A DNA stretch of 64,000 nucleotides from a bacterium (GCA_016125085.1 WGMM01000009.1:1-64000); one strand, 5' to 3'; shown: positions 13,956-23,773, numbered from the stretch's first letter. Program-made: numbers and translations. Notes: generated by a model from the sequence alone, not told the origin.

Positions 13956-14694
13956 GGTCGATCACCTCCATGACCAGTTCCCCGTACGCCCACGCACCAC
14001 GAGACCGCGGCGCGTAATCCAACACCGATACGCCGTGGCTGGGCGATTCGCTCACCGCCACGTCTCTTGGAACAAGAGCTTCGAAAACGACGTCTTCGAA
14101 GTATGACCGCACTTCCGAAACGACTTCCCGGGCAAGCTCCAGGTTCGGGTCGAACATCGTGAGGACGATGCCCCCGATCTCCAGCTTCGGGTTTTCGCGT
14201 GCTTTCGACTGCTTGGCCATTTCGATGATCTGACTGAGCCCTTCCATGGCGAAATATTCGCACTGGATCGGGATGTAGAGTTCGTCAGCAGCGGCCAATG
14301 CGGCACGAGTCAGTTGCCCGAGCGAGGGCGGGCAATCGATCAGGATATAGTCGACACGGCCGAGGTCGTTATGGAGTTGATGTTTGAATTCGTTGGCACG
14401 CTGACGGTTGATCGAAGAAAGCGCGTCGGCATCAGCGAGGCTCTGCGAGCCTGGGAGGACGAAAAGCATTTCCTGCGAAGTGCCTTCGACCTGATCGGCC
14501 AGCCGCTTGCCTGAAAGCAGCGGGTGCTTGGCGGCTGGTTCGACACCGAGACCGCTCGTGGCGTTGCATTGCGGGTCGATGTCGACCACGAGCGACCTGC
14601 GACCGGCCTTCGCAAGCCCGGCTGCGAGGTTGATCGCGGTCGTCGTCTTGCCGACTCCGCCTTTTTGGTTTGCGACCGCGATGACCTTCGCCAT
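13948..14694 (-). CDS. parA: Chromosome partitioning ATPase ParA (Soj type)
   Basis: 248 residues; the ATG at 14694 is chosen because the protein then begins MAKVIAVANQKGGVGKTTTA, with the deviant Walker A motif in its usual place. DIDPQCNATSGLGV and LIDCPPSLGQLTRAALAA give the other nucleotide-binding motifs. ParA uses ATP-dependent DNA binding to move ParB-bound origins. Operon order parA-parB with an 8-bp overlap indicates coupled translation. There is no N-terminal DNA-binding domain, so it is the short chromosomal type. Confidence 0.95.
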   Translation of the reverse strand: MAKVIAVANQKGGVGKTTTAINLAAGLAKAGRRSLVVDIDPQCNATSGLGVEPAAKHPLLSGKRLADQVEGTSQEMLFVLPGSQSLADADALSSINRQRANEFKHQLHNDLGRVDYILIDCPPSLGQLTRAALAAADELYIPIQCEYFAMEGLSQIIEMAKQSKARENPKLEIGGIVLTMFDPNLELAREVVSEVRSYFEDVVFEALVPRDVAVSESPSHGVSVLDYAPRSRGAWAYGELVMEVIDRE

Positions 14695-14992
14695 GTCCCA
14701 TGGCCTCCCGACGACTTGAACGAATCCTGCCGCCAAAGTCGTGACGGATTCAGTCCATGCCGGCAGCACGGTCCGATCCCACTCAGTTCATACAATCGGC
14801 AGATCGGACCGTCGGAGTTCAAATTCGTCGAAACGAGCGCGAGGGAACTTTACTCACCAGTCATGCCAGCGAAGTGCGATCTTCGCTCCAACTGCTTTCT
14901 GCGCATGAGATCATGCATTCACGGGGGATTGCGATCCCGCGGAAAGATTCTTGCTGCGGTGTCGACAGCATGAAATTGCCTGATCGGCAAAG

Positions 14993-15637
14993 TCAGGCTG
15001 ATCGGAACTTCCTGACGATTTCCACATATTGAGCCGCCAGATTCGTGATCCGGCCGAAATCTCCAGCCGCGACGGCTTTCGGTTCGACGAGGCTGGAACC
15101 GACACCCAGGCAGCATGCGCCGGCTTTCAGGAACGATTCGGCTGTGGTGAGATCGACACCACCAGTCGGCATCAGGCGGATCTGGGGCAGGGGGCCTTTC
15201 ATGGCCTTGAAAAATCCGGTTCCGACGACATCGGCGGGGAAGACTTTGACGATATCGGCCCCGGCTTCCCAGGCCGTCAGGCACTCCGTCGGCGTAAACG
15301 ACCCGGGCATAATGGCTTTGCCGTAACGCTTCGCCAGTTTGATCACGTCGAGATTCAGGCACGGGGTGACGAGATACTCCGCACCTGCAAGGATGGCGGT
15401 TCGGGCCGTTTCGGTATCGAGAATCGTGCCGGCACCCAGAACGACTTTGTCGCCCAGGGCTTTACGCACTTCACGGATGACACGGTCGGCGTCGGGCACT
15501 GTGAATGTGACTTCGGCGGCCGTAATTCCGCCTGCGACCAGGGCCTCGACGACTTGAATGAGCTGGTCGGGTTTCTCGGACCGAATGACGGCCACGATGC
15601 CACAGTCGAGAATTCGAGAAAGCGTATCTGTCGCCAT
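14993..15637 (-). CDS. eda: KDPG / 4-hydroxy-2-oxoglutarate aldolase
   Basis: 214 residues, the usual length of this class I aldolase. Motifs: GGITAAEVTFTVPDADRVIR with the catalytic Glu, GAGTILDTETA, and GADIVKVFPADVVG with the Schiff-base Lys. It splits 2-keto-3-deoxy-6-phosphogluconate into pyruvate and glyceraldehyde 3-phosphate in the Entner-Doudoroff pathway, though family members also act on related keto-acids. The gene stands alone, 298 bp upstream of parA and on the same strand. Confidence 0.9.
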   Translation of the reverse strand: MATDTLSRILDCGIVAVIRSEKPDQLIQVVEALVAGGITAAEVTFTVPDADRVIREVRKALGDKVVLGAGTILDTETARTAILAGAEYLVTPCLNLDVIKLAKRYGKAIMPGSFTPTECLTAWEAGADIVKVFPADVVGTGFFKAMKGPLPQIRLMPTGGVDLTTAESFLKAGACCLGVGSSLVEPKAVAAGDFGRITNLAAQYVEIVRKFRSA

Positions 15638-15813
15638 CGTTCAGTCGCCTGCTTCAGTCGTCCAGAGTTTCGTGAGATTTGCCTTGTGTGCTTTACGGCG
15701 ATCGTGATCTTAACCTTCGGAACGATCCCGGTTCGAGATCAATCCGGACGATTTTCCAGAGAGTGCCTCGTTCGTACCTACAATTCCGAAAAGAGGTATA
15801 CGGGAAATCGGGA

Positions 15814-16014
15814 ATGACCGAGATGCCGCAAGCGAAATCGAATCGCGTGAAGCCCAGCAGGATATGCAAGGTCTGTGATCGGCCGTTCGAATGGCGAAAA
15901 GCCTGGGAACGTGACTGGCAAAATGTGAAATATTGTTCAGACCGGTGCCGCCGAACGGCCCGGCGAAAATCGAGAATTCAAGACCTGGACTCTTCGAATC
16001 ATCGTATGGACTGA
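15814..16014 (+). CDS. DUF2256 zinc-binding protein
   Basis: 66 residues from ATG 15814 (ATG 15823 is an alternative). The core [20 protein letters not shown], then [10 protein letters not shown], is the DUF2256 signature with four cysteines that probably bind zinc. DUF2256 genes are often next to, or fused with, DASH-type cryptochromes, and here the photolyase-family gene follows after 13 bp. The role is unknown; a helper in the light-dependent repair system is an inference from context. Confidence 0.85.
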   Translation: MTEMPQAKSNRVKPSRICKVCDRPFEWRKAWERDWQNVKYCSDRCRRTARRKSRIQDLDSSNHRMD

Positions 16015-16027
16015 GAGGCCCAGACTC

Positions 16028-17515
16028 ATGAACGAAACGGCGATCGTCTGGTTCAGGAACGACTTGCGGCTGACCGACCATGAACCGCTTATGCGTGCGC
16101 TCCGAAATCGCCCGAATCATCTGGTTCTGGTTTATTGCATCGATCCACAGCAGTTCGAGAAGACGGGTTTGTGCGGATTTCCGAAAACCGGTCCCCATCG
16201 CGCCCGATTTCTGATCGAATCTCTGGAGTCTCTTCGCAATCAGCTCCAATCGCTCGGAAACGATCTGTTCGTTACCATTGGTCGACCCGAAGAAGTTCTG
16301 CCGGATCTCGCATCGCAAGTCCGAGCGAGCCGTATCCTGTTTCATGAAGAGGCGACGGACGAAGAAATTCGGGTTGAGCGAGCGGTTACGAACGCAACGA
16401 AAGATCGAGCGATCGCTCTGGAGCCGTATTGGGGCAGCACGCTGTTCCATCGTGACGATCTGCCGTTCGAAGTCGATCGATTGCCGAACGTTTTCACGCA
16501 GTTTCGAATCCGTTGCGAGCAGGCAACGAAAGTCCGGTCGCCATTATCCAGGCCGACCCAATTGCCACCTCCGCCGCCAGGTTTGCAATTTCGGAGGTTG
16601 CCTGAGCTAAAGGAACTGGGGATTGTCGATCCGCCGGAAGATTCGCGTGCTGTGATGCGATTCCACGGCGGTGAACCGGCCGCGACGGCACGGCTTGATG
16701 CCTGGTTCTGGCGTGAGGATCGCCTGCGAAATTACAAGCTCACTCGCAACGGCCTGCTCGGTGCCGATTATTCGTCGAAGTTTTCGCCCTGGCTTTCGCT
16801 TGGCTGCATTTCGCCTCGAACGATCGCGGCCGAAGTCGCCAGATACGAAGAAACCCGGGTGCGTAACGACTCCACATACTGGCTCGTTTTCGAACTCATG
16901 TGGCGTGACTACTTCCGATTTCTGGCTCTTCAGGCCGGGAATTCGCTTTTTGCAAGAAACGGGCCTGCCGGCGTCTCGAAAACCTGGTCGACGGATCGGG
17001 GGGCACTTCAGCGCTGGATCGATGGACGGACGGGAATCCCGTTCGTTGACGCGAACATGCGAGAACTGAAGTCAACCGGTTTCATGTCGAATCGAGGGCG
17101 CCAGAATGTGGCGAGTTTTCTTGCTAAGGACCTGAACATCGACTGGCGATTCGGAGCCGAGTGGTTCGAGAGCCAGCTGATCGATTACGACGTTTGCGCG
17201 AACTGGGGAAACTGGAGCTATGTCGCAGGGGTCGGCAACGATCCACGTCAGGACCGGCGATTCAATGTCGTCAAACAGGCACACGATTACGACCCCAGGG
17301 GCGAATACGTACGCACATGGCTGCCGGAACTGGCCCTGGTCCCGGATCCCTATGTGCACGAGCCATGGCGCAGGTCGGACGCTAACAGATTGCCGCTGGA
17401 TTTCGGCGAGGATGGACTTTCGGACTATCCTCCGCCGATGATCGGGATCGATCGATTCGATCCAGGATCATCCAGCCGCCATCTAGCCGAGAAAGACGGC
17501 CGGAAGCGAAAGTGA
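16028..17515 (+). CDS. DASH-type cryptochrome / photolyase family protein
   Basis: 495 residues. The N-terminal photolyase domain starts TAIVWFRNDLRLTDHEPLMR. The FAD-binding half contains NYKLTRNGLLGADYSSKFSP, WLSLGCISPRTI, NDSTYWLVFELMWRDYFRF and MSNRGRQNVASFLAKDLN, which are signatures of the DASH clade. Such enzymes repair pyrimidine dimers in single-stranded DNA using light, with FAD and usually a folate antenna; some act in signalling. It is coupled to the DUF2256 gene upstream. Confidence 0.92.
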   Translation: MNETAIVWFRNDLRLTDHEPLMRALRNRPNHLVLVYCIDPQQFEKTGLCGFPKTGPHRARFLIESLESLRNQLQSLGNDLFVTIGRPEEVLPDLASQVRASRILFHEEATDEEIRVERAVTNATKDRAIALEPYWGSTLFHRDDLPFEVDRLPNVFTQFRIRCEQATKVRSPLSRPTQLPPPPPGLQFRRLPELKELGIVDPPEDSRAVMRFHGGEPAATARLDAWFWREDRLRNYKLTRNGLLGADYSSKFSPWLSLGCISPRTIAAEVARYEETRVRNDSTYWLVFELMWRDYFRFLALQAGNSLFARNGPAGVSKTWSTDRGALQRWIDGRTGIPFVDANMRELKSTGFMSNRGRQNVASFLAKDLNIDWRFGAEWFESQLIDYDVCANWGNWSYVAGVGNDPRQDRRFNVVKQAHDYDPRGEYVRTWLPELALVPDPYVHEPWRRSDANRLPLDFGEDGLSDYPPPMIGIDRFDPGSSSRHLAEKDGRKRK

Positions 17516-17555
17516 GGGTTCGTGACGAATCGCACGGTCGCTCGTCGACCTTCGA

Positions 17556-19226
17556 TCAATCTCCCTGCCGGTTCGCCTCCACCGATTTGCTGGCTTTAGG
17601 TTTTTTGCTGGACACGAGTTCCCGTGGTGTCGCTTGATCGAGCCAGGCGAACGGATCGGCATCGGCTGCGGAGTGTTCGGGCAGAATACGTTTGTCGATG
17701 CGTTTCTGCAGGTTCGAAACCAGCATGTTGAAGACGAACACGGCGGTGAGAGCGGGCAGCAGAGCCGCGAGCTGACAGCTCTTGGAGTCGATACCGGTTT
17801 CGTCGATGACGCCGCTGCCCAACAGGACCCCGGGGAAGGGGCTCGCGCTCATGGCGATGAAACCGGCGGAATCCGTAATGTTGGCGACGCCGGAAGAGAT
17901 GATCATGATCCCGACGATGATCGGGAGAATCCACATCACGAAAATGAAGAGCAGCATGGCTCCACCGGCGTGTTTGCCGAGTCGAAGCCGGAAATACTGA
18001 AGTGCAAGACCGAATTCGATGACGACGAGGACAACTGTCGCGGAACTTGCGCCAGGGAATTCGAAGCCTTTTTCGCCACCGGACGACATGATGAATGTGG
18101 CAATGGAGATACCGATGGTGAGTAACCCGGCCATGGCGGCGATGGCCCAGCGATTGACCGCACGGTCTTCGAAAGGGCCAGGGCGTCGATGGCCGAGCCT
18201 GAGGCTGCGCCGCAAGCCGCCGATATAAGCGACGCGCTCCGGAGCCGTCGTCGGTATGAGGATGAAGGACAACAGCACCCAGAACGCACAGATTCCGATG
18301 AGTATGCCACCAAGAATGGCGGAATCGATGGTGTCTTCGGGTGCGGAAAGGAATCCGAGTCCAGCCAGAATTGCCAGAAAATAGGCCGCGATTGCCTGTT
18401 TCTTGCTGAGCGAGGGGCGGATGTCATCTTTGAGTCTCCGTACTCCAGCTATGGCGAAGAAAACGAAAGCGACGGCCCCCAGACCCATGAAGACGACATA
18501 CCAGGGCAGTCTGAGACCGACATAGCGGAAACTGAACGGATCGCTGGCCAGACGGTCGATGGCCATCGCACGCGAGAAAAGGGGCCCAAGGAACATCATG
18601 GAGATGATCACGCCCCATGCGGCGCCGGCACCTTTGGCGGCATTGACGTTCGGCGTGCGCGCAAGCATGGCCGAAACGATCGAAAGGCCATGAAACAGCA
18701 GGACCATGACCAGGATCGAGGCAAGAACCAGAATCGCGCCCGGGAGGAAGGTGCCGTAAAAGGCGCATGCAGCCAGGAACAGGATCGAACCGACACCGAA
18801 AATCATATATTCGCGAATTGGCCCCCCCAGAATGAAACCCGCGAACATGCTGCTGGGAGATTGCGGGCTCAGGCGGTGAAAGTCGAGCATGCCGGAGGCA
18901 CGAGTCGACCCGACGAGCATACCCGTCTGTTGAGAGCCGATGATGAGGAGAAAGAAAATCATCCCTGCAAGTGTGTAGCCGGCAGACCGGTCATACCGCT
19001 GAGTGCCGAATTGATACTCCATCCACATATGACCCATGGCCAGAAGAGCGAGCATCGCCACCCAGCTGAACAAAGAAGACCGTTTGAGACGGACCCGGGT
19101 CTGCTTGATGATTATCGGATTGTCGAAAAGCCAGTCGAAGCGCGATGCGGCGTTCGGCACTCCGGCATTGATCGTGCCCGCACTCGGAGTCTCCGGGAAC
19201 GCTTCGCTGGAATTTGTTTCGGTCAT
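17556..19226 (-). CDS. ABC-2 type transporter permease
   Basis: 556 residues when started at ATG 19226 (MTETNSSEAFPETPSAGTIN), which lies 28 bp behind the ATPase gene upstream; an earlier in-frame start would overlap that gene. After an N-terminal region carrying FDWLFDNPIIIKQTRVRLKR, typical of large ABC-2 permeases, about twelve hydrophobic segments follow (for example LFSWVAMLALLAMGHMW and MIFFLLIIGSQQTGMLVGS). The C-terminus is hydrophilic and Lys-rich. It probably forms an exporter with the ATPase. The substrate is unknown. Confidence 0.8.
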   Translation of the reverse strand: MTETNSSEAFPETPSAGTINAGVPNAASRFDWLFDNPIIIKQTRVRLKRSSLFSWVAMLALLAMGHMWMEYQFGTQRYDRSAGYTLAGMIFFLLIIGSQQTGMLVGSTRASGMLDFHRLSPQSPSSMFAGFILGGPIREYMIFGVGSILFLAACAFYGTFLPGAILVLASILVMVLLFHGLSIVSAMLARTPNVNAAKGAGAAWGVIISMMFLGPLFSRAMAIDRLASDPFSFRYVGLRLPWYVVFMGLGAVAFVFFAIAGVRRLKDDIRPSLSKKQAIAAYFLAILAGLGFLSAPEDTIDSAILGGILIGICAFWVLLSFILIPTTAPERVAYIGGLRRSLRLGHRRPGPFEDRAVNRWAIAAMAGLLTIGISIATFIMSSGGEKGFEFPGASSATVVLVVIEFGLALQYFRLRLGKHAGGAMLLFIFVMWILPIIVGIMIISSGVANITDSAGFIAMSASPFPGVLLGSGVIDETGIDSKSCQLAALLPALTAVFVFNMLVSNLQKRIDKRILPEHSAADADPFAWLDQATPRELVSSKKPKASKSVEANRQGD

Positions 19227-19254
19227 TGTCGTTTGCCATCCCGTTTCGAAGGTA

Positions 19255-20190
19255 TCAGGAGACTTCCCTGGCGCCGACTTTGAGGAACAGGTCCTCGAGC
19301 CCGACGCGGCGCGGGGCAAAGCTGATGACGCGAAAACCTGCCGAGCACAATTCCGCAAGAAGATCGGCGACGTCAGAATCTTCGGTACTCGTCAGCTTGA
19401 CATGAACGGACCGCGGATCGGATTCTGGCGTGACGAGAGTGACGCCTTCGTAGGCATTCAACCAGGAAGCGAGTTCTTCGCCCCGATCCAGGACCTGGAT
19501 CAGAAGATCCGTGCCTTCGGCGAATCTGGCCTGCACTTCGGCGATCGTGCCATGCACGACCATGCGGCCTTTTTCCATGATCGCGACGCTTGTGCAGAAT
19601 TCGCTCATTTCGCTCAGAATATGCGAGCTCACGAGGACCGATTTGCCTTCGGAGGCGAGCACTCGAATGATCTGTTTGAGTTCGATGCGTGCGTTCGGGT
19701 CCAGGCCTGAAGCCGGCTCGTCGAGCAAAAGAACCTTCGGATCGGGCAGGAGCGTTTTCGCCAGAGTCAGGCGCTGCCTCATGCCTCGTGATAGCGTTCC
19801 CGCCGGCACGTCCCGTTTTTCGGTCAGGCTGACGCGGGCCAGTTCTTCGTCCACCCGCCGGGCGCGGATCGACTTCGGAATCTTGTACGCGGCCGCGAAA
19901 ACGTCAAGAAATTCCCAGCATTTCAGATCTTCATATACTGGTGCGAAGTCGGGCATGAAGCCGATGACCTTCTGGGCATCGTCAGGCTGCTCGCGAGCGT
20001 CGATTCCAGCGATCCGGATCGAACCGTAAGTCGGTTCGAGAAGCCCCACGATGGCTCGCATGATCGAAGTCTTGCCTGCGCCGTTGGGCCCGATGAGCCC
20101 GCAGACTTCTCCCGCATTGACCTTCAGCGAGACGTCTCTGACGGCACAAAAGTCGTCGTAGTCGATTCGCAGTTCGGAAACGTCGATCAT
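19255..20190 (-). CDS. ABC transporter ATP-binding protein
   Basis: 311 residues from ATG 20190 (MIDVSELRIDYDDFCAVRDV). Walker A GPNGAGKTSIM, signature LSRGMRQRLTLAK, Walker B KVLLLDEPASGLD and switch His in VLVSSHILSEMSEF are all intact. A C-terminal domain of about 90 residues follows, as in ABC-2 exporter ATPases. It is transcribed with the permease downstream (28 bp gap) and after the iron-type permease upstream (77 bp gap). Confidence 0.93.
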   Translation of the reverse strand: MIDVSELRIDYDDFCAVRDVSLKVNAGEVCGLIGPNGAGKTSIMRAIVGLLEPTYGSIRIAGIDAREQPDDAQKVIGFMPDFAPVYEDLKCWEFLDVFAAAYKIPKSIRARRVDEELARVSLTEKRDVPAGTLSRGMRQRLTLAKTLLPDPKVLLLDEPASGLDPNARIELKQIIRVLASEGKSVLVSSHILSEMSEFCTSVAIMEKGRMVVHGTIAEVQARFAEGTDLLIQVLDRGEELASWLNAYEGVTLVTPESDPRSVHVKLTSTEDSDVADLLAELCSAGFRVISFAPRRVGLEDLFLKVGAREVS

Positions 20191-20267
20191 CAGAGCAACC
20201 TTGGTGAAGGCTTCGACAGGATCTCCACGGACCGATCCTCGTTGAAGGATTCGATCGGTTCGGGGAT

Positions 20268-21974
20268 TTATTCGATCATCGTAGAAGCCCTGCGACGACC
20301 ACGCAAGACGACCGAAGCCAAAAGCAGCGTTGCCCCGAAGAAACCCGATAGCACGATCGTCATCAGCAGAACGAAGGCGGCCAGGTGGCTTTCCATACCC
20401 GTATGCATCAGCGACCAGAGCCGAACGGACATCATTTCGACCCCGGGCGGAACTGTCATATTGGTCGCAGGCAGTTCTCCCAGAGCCAGAGCGAACATCG
20501 CCAGGGCCGATACGCAAGCGGTCGGAGCCATGATGGGCCATTCGATTCGACGGAATCGTTCGTATCCGTTCAGACCATTGAGGCATGCATATTCTTCGAT
20601 TTCTTCCTGAATCGAACAGAATGCTGCCCATAAAAGGAATACCGCGATTCCCAGGAATCGGAACAGGATCGCCATGACGATCACGAAAGGGCTGTCGTAG
20701 ATCACGGGAACGGGCATCCACAGCCATAGAACGGCAAGCCCGGCCACCGGGCCGGGAACTGCGAGCCCGAGCGATGCTCCCAGTGCCAGTGCGATACGCC
20801 CTGGTTTCGAATCCGCCATGGTACGAACCATGCACCAGGCGATGACAGTCCCGGCGATCGCCACGATCAGGGAAATCGAAAGCGTCCAGAGACTTGTGTC
20901 CGAAAGGTCGGGGGCCGCATCGACAAGGTTTCGGGCGAGCGCACCGATGGACCAGCTCGGGAAACGTTCGATCGAAGCGACTCCGCCGGATCGCCCGGCC
21001 CTCCATACGAGCGAGAACAGCGGGAGGATACCGACAAGAACGGTCACCGCGAGCACCGTCATTCCGGCGATTTTTCCCTCTTTACCCATGAACCAGGGGG
21101 CGACTTCGCTTTTCCGGAGTCCGGGCCGGATCGTTTCGCCGAATTTTCTCGAATCGAAACGAATCCAGGCAAGAATCGCCAGGCTGAGGATCGCCGTGAT
21201 CGGCAGGGCCGTGCGTGCCGCCGCCGTAAGGCCATCTCCCATCTGGGCTTGTAGATAGGTTTCTTCGGCGAAGGTGCGTTCCTGAACCAGGTCCGTGACG
21301 GTCATGTCGCCTGTCGTGACGATCAGCACGATCAGGATCGTGGCGAAGATCGTCGGGCGGATCGATCGAAGCGTCGAATGTACGATGGCCAGTCGACGCG
21401 GATGGCGAAGCCTTGCATCGGCTTCAAGGTCGGCATCAGTGCGTTCCAGCGTCATTGCCAGAATCGTCACCACGAGAGGCAGTGTCGCTATGGTATGCAC
21501 GAACCAGGCAGCGGACCAGCCGGTGATCAGCGGCCGGGACGAGATCCCGAAAACCTGGGAGCGGCCGAGGTTCGAAATCGCACCGAGCCAGACCGTCGCG
21601 ACGATCGGCAGGGGCAGAAAAAGACCGAGTGACCAGAGGAATCTTGTGGGAACAGCGAGCGTCCAGCGACATCGAACGAGTGCGAACGCGATGGCGATGC
21701 CGAGAGCGGGCGCGGAAATGGCAGTAAGAGAACTGAGTCGCAAGCTGCGAAAGATCAGTTCAGGCCATCGATCGAACTCGGAGCCTGGCTCAAACCACGA
21801 AGGAGGAGAAGCCATCGGGGAAGGGGCCTGGAATATGGATTCCGAAGCCTCGGTGCCGCTGGAGATCGCATGACGAACTATGGTCAGGAGCGGCAGGAGC
21901 CAGATCAGAACGTATGCACATAGGCTGAAAAGCCCATTCGTGCGGACGAACCACGAGCGTAAGTGACCGTTCAA
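20268..21974 (-). CDS. Iron(III)-type ABC transporter fused permease
   Basis: 568 residues with about twelve membrane segments in two halves, each carrying an EAA-type loop (LERTDADLEADARLRHPRRL in the first half and EEIEEYACLNGLNGYERFRR in the second). Two fused BPD_transp_1 domains of this length are typical of FbpB/SfuB ferric iron permeases. These normally work with a periplasmic binding protein and an FbpC-like ATPase. Neither is next to it; the adjacent ATPase looks like an ABC-2 exporter type, so the partner is uncertain. Confidence 0.75.
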   Translation of the reverse strand: MNGHLRSWFVRTNGLFSLCAYVLIWLLPLLTIVRHAISSGTEASESIFQAPSPMASPPSWFEPGSEFDRWPELIFRSLRLSSLTAISAPALGIAIAFALVRCRWTLAVPTRFLWSLGLFLPLPIVATVWLGAISNLGRSQVFGISSRPLITGWSAAWFVHTIATLPLVVTILAMTLERTDADLEADARLRHPRRLAIVHSTLRSIRPTIFATILIVLIVTTGDMTVTDLVQERTFAEETYLQAQMGDGLTAAARTALPITAILSLAILAWIRFDSRKFGETIRPGLRKSEVAPWFMGKEGKIAGMTVLAVTVLVGILPLFSLVWRAGRSGGVASIERFPSWSIGALARNLVDAAPDLSDTSLWTLSISLIVAIAGTVIAWCMVRTMADSKPGRIALALGASLGLAVPGPVAGLAVLWLWMPVPVIYDSPFVIVMAILFRFLGIAVFLLWAAFCSIQEEIEEYACLNGLNGYERFRRIEWPIMAPTACVSALAMFALALGELPATNMTVPPGVEMMSVRLWSLMHTGMESHLAAFVLLMTIVLSGFFGATLLLASVVLRGRRRASTMIE

Positions 21975-22008
21975 GTGAGTTCGTTCATCTTGCGGAAGCC
22001 GGTTCGCT

Positions 22009-22560
22009 TCAGTTCACGATCTCGAATAGCGACTGCGTTCTCAATATCGTAAGTTCCTGCGGGAAGCTATGGAAAGTCTGAACCGAGAGATAATGCGAGG
22101 CGTAATCGATGTGCACCCGAACGATCGGAGTCACAGACCAGCGACTTCCTTCGGAACATTGCCAGTACAGGTCGGTGGGCGTCGGTTTGAGCGACATTTC
22201 CTGAGTCAGAAATCGGAAAATCGAAGGTTCCGTCCTTTCGACCTCATAATTGAACTGATAACGTACGGATCCGCCCGATTGGATCGTCGTAAAGTCTTCT
22301 TGTGCAAGACTTCGCTCCCAGACGATCCGATCCGCTGGCAGTTCGAGCTCGTGGTTCGAAAGGATCTCGGTATAAGCCATCCGCTGGTTGGAGAAAATCA
22401 CGGCGTGTCCCGAGTCATGCACCCAGATATCAGCGCGCCAGTCGTCGAACATCTGCAAGCGGCGATGTTTACGTCCGTCGAACCAGTCTGCGTCGAGGGC
22501 TCGGGTCATGATGAGCACCCGCTTCTCCGAGACTTTGTTCGATTTCGCTGGGGGTCGCAT
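22009..22560 (-). CDS. DUF2617 family protein
   Basis: 183 residues. The pattern ALDADWFDGRKHRRLQMFDD, GHAVIFSNQRMAYTEILSN, YQFNYEVERTEPSIF and the C-terminal FHSFPQELTILRTQSLFEIV fits the DUF2617 family, known mainly from planctomycetes and actinobacteria, with no assigned function. No membrane segments or signal peptide. It lies 34 bp upstream of the permease gene on the same strand, so it may be in the same transcript. Confidence 0.7.
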   Translation of the reverse strand: MRPPAKSNKVSEKRVLIMTRALDADWFDGRKHRRLQMFDDWRADIWVHDSGHAVIFSNQRMAYTEILSNHELELPADRIVWERSLAQEDFTTIQSGGSVRYQFNYEVERTEPSIFRFLTQEMSLKPTPTDLYWQCSEGSRWSVTPIVRVHIDYASHYLSVQTFHSFPQELTILRTQSLFEIVN

Positions 22561-22572
22561 TTTTCGTTCCGG

Positions 22573-22869
22573 TCAAAGTGAGTCGAATTCGGTCTGCCCG
22601 GGAATCCGGTTCTTTCGCGTTTCGGAATCCGACAGGACACCGATCCGGACTGCGTCGTCAGTTGGCCAGGCCTGAATCATTTGCGTGTGACGGGTCTCCA
22701 TACTCGCAGATTCACTATAGGTTCGCCGGGCGTATCCGACAATCCGATTCGGAACATTCGCGCTTTCGTATTTATTTTTTGCAACCGAACACGCTCCAAA
22801 ACGAACGAAGCTGGCCTCATCCCGGAGTTCCTGATTCCAATCCCGTATTGACGGTTCCGCCATCTCCAA
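22573..22869 (-). CDS. Hypothetical protein, 98 residues (doubtful)
   Basis: An open frame ending 12 bp before the DUF2617 start on the same strand, which is the spacing of an operon. The text (MEMAEPSIRDWNQELRDEAS, later SMETRHTQMIQAWPTDDAVR) is hydrophilic and has no recognised domain. Codon composition does not settle the question. It could be a real small gene or the 5' leader of the DUF2617 gene. The rest of the stretch up to 23,002 shows nothing else. Confidence 0.3.
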   Translation of the reverse strand: MEMAEPSIRDWNQELRDEASFVRFGACSVAKNKYESANVPNRIVGYARRTYSESASMETRHTQMIQAWPTDDAVRIGVLSDSETRKNRIPGQTEFDSL

Positions 22870-23002
22870 TAGGATAGGACCGCGACGGAAATCGAGCGGC
22901 CATGGCGGTGCGTATCATCGATCGAAAGCAACGACTGTGTCGTTCTGAATCACCACCGTGCTGTCAGCCCTCGTCGATCGCAGGACACGGAGGTCTCGCG
23001 TC

Positions 23003-23773
23003 ATGCCCGATTCCATGCAGCGAATGGCGGTACTGGGTCAGCCCGGCAGCCAGAGCCGATTTCGCAGGGCGATCGATTGCTATCGGCGCGGTGGAACCGC
23101 TTACGTATGGCATAAGTCCATGCGTCGTTTGCTCGGCAACGATTCTCCCCTGAAACGGAAGCTCCTTTACTCCCACCCGAGGGATTACTGGACTCTCCGT
23201 GGCGGTGCCGAATATATGGCGGAACAGGAAGGGCAGCCATCTCGCACCGCGCGTTCTCAATGGCTTTCCGAACGCGTGGCCGCCTGCTCACCGGAGTCCA
23301 TCCTTGAAGTTGGCTGTGGCTACGGCAAACAGCTCGAAGCCATCAGGTCAGCCGTCGGGGATCATATCCCTCTCACGGGGATCGACTTCAGCCCCACGCA
23401 ACTTCGCCTCGCGGCGGAACGACTCGCGGATGTCGACCACCTGACGCTGGTTCTTGGTGATGGTCAGCGGTTGCCGTTCCCGGACGGGGCTTTCGATCTC
23501 GTGCTCACCTCGGCCGTGATCCTGCACAACGAGCCTGAAATCGCCGACAGAATGCGGGCCGAGATCGTCCGTGTTTCACGTCGATGGTGCGTGCATAACG
23601 AAGACACGGACGAAACCTACAATCGATACGGGTACGACACCGCCGCCTGGTATCGGCATCGGGGCCTGGAAGTCATCGAATCCGGGCCGATTCCCGAATC
23701 GGTCTTTTCCGCAAGCGACGATCCGGATGGCGAATCGTCGCGATCCCAATACTGCCTGGCCCGCCCTCGATGA
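23003..23773 (+). CDS. SAM-dependent methyltransferase (class I)
   Basis: 256 residues; ATG 23003 is preferred over the in-frame GTG at 22958 because GGAGGTCTCGCGTC precedes it. The SAM-binding motif is ILEVGCGYGKQLEAI, followed by GIDFSPTQLRLAAERL and the acidic LVLGDGQRLPFPDGAFDLVL, a Methyltransf_11 pattern. It is the first gene of the coupled cluster, overlapping the flippase by 4 bp (ATGA). A sugar or lipid headgroup is the likely substrate by context; this is inference. Confidence 0.85.
   Translation: MPDSMQRMAVLGQPGSQSRFRRAIDCYRRGGTAYVWHKSMRRLLGNDSPLKRKLLYSHPRDYWTLRGGAEYMAEQEGQPSRTARSQWLSERVAACSPESILEVGCGYGKQLEAIRSAVGDHIPLTGIDFSPTQLRLAAERLADVDHLTLVLGDGQRLPFPDGAFDLVLTSAVILHNEPEIADRMRAEIVRVSRRWCVHNEDTDETYNRYGYDTAAWYRHRGLEVIESGPIPESVFSASDDPDGESSRSQYCLARPR

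Noticed and set aside
13044..14992. parS site near parAB
   Set aside because: No match to the 16-bp palindromic parS consensus was seen in or around the two genes.
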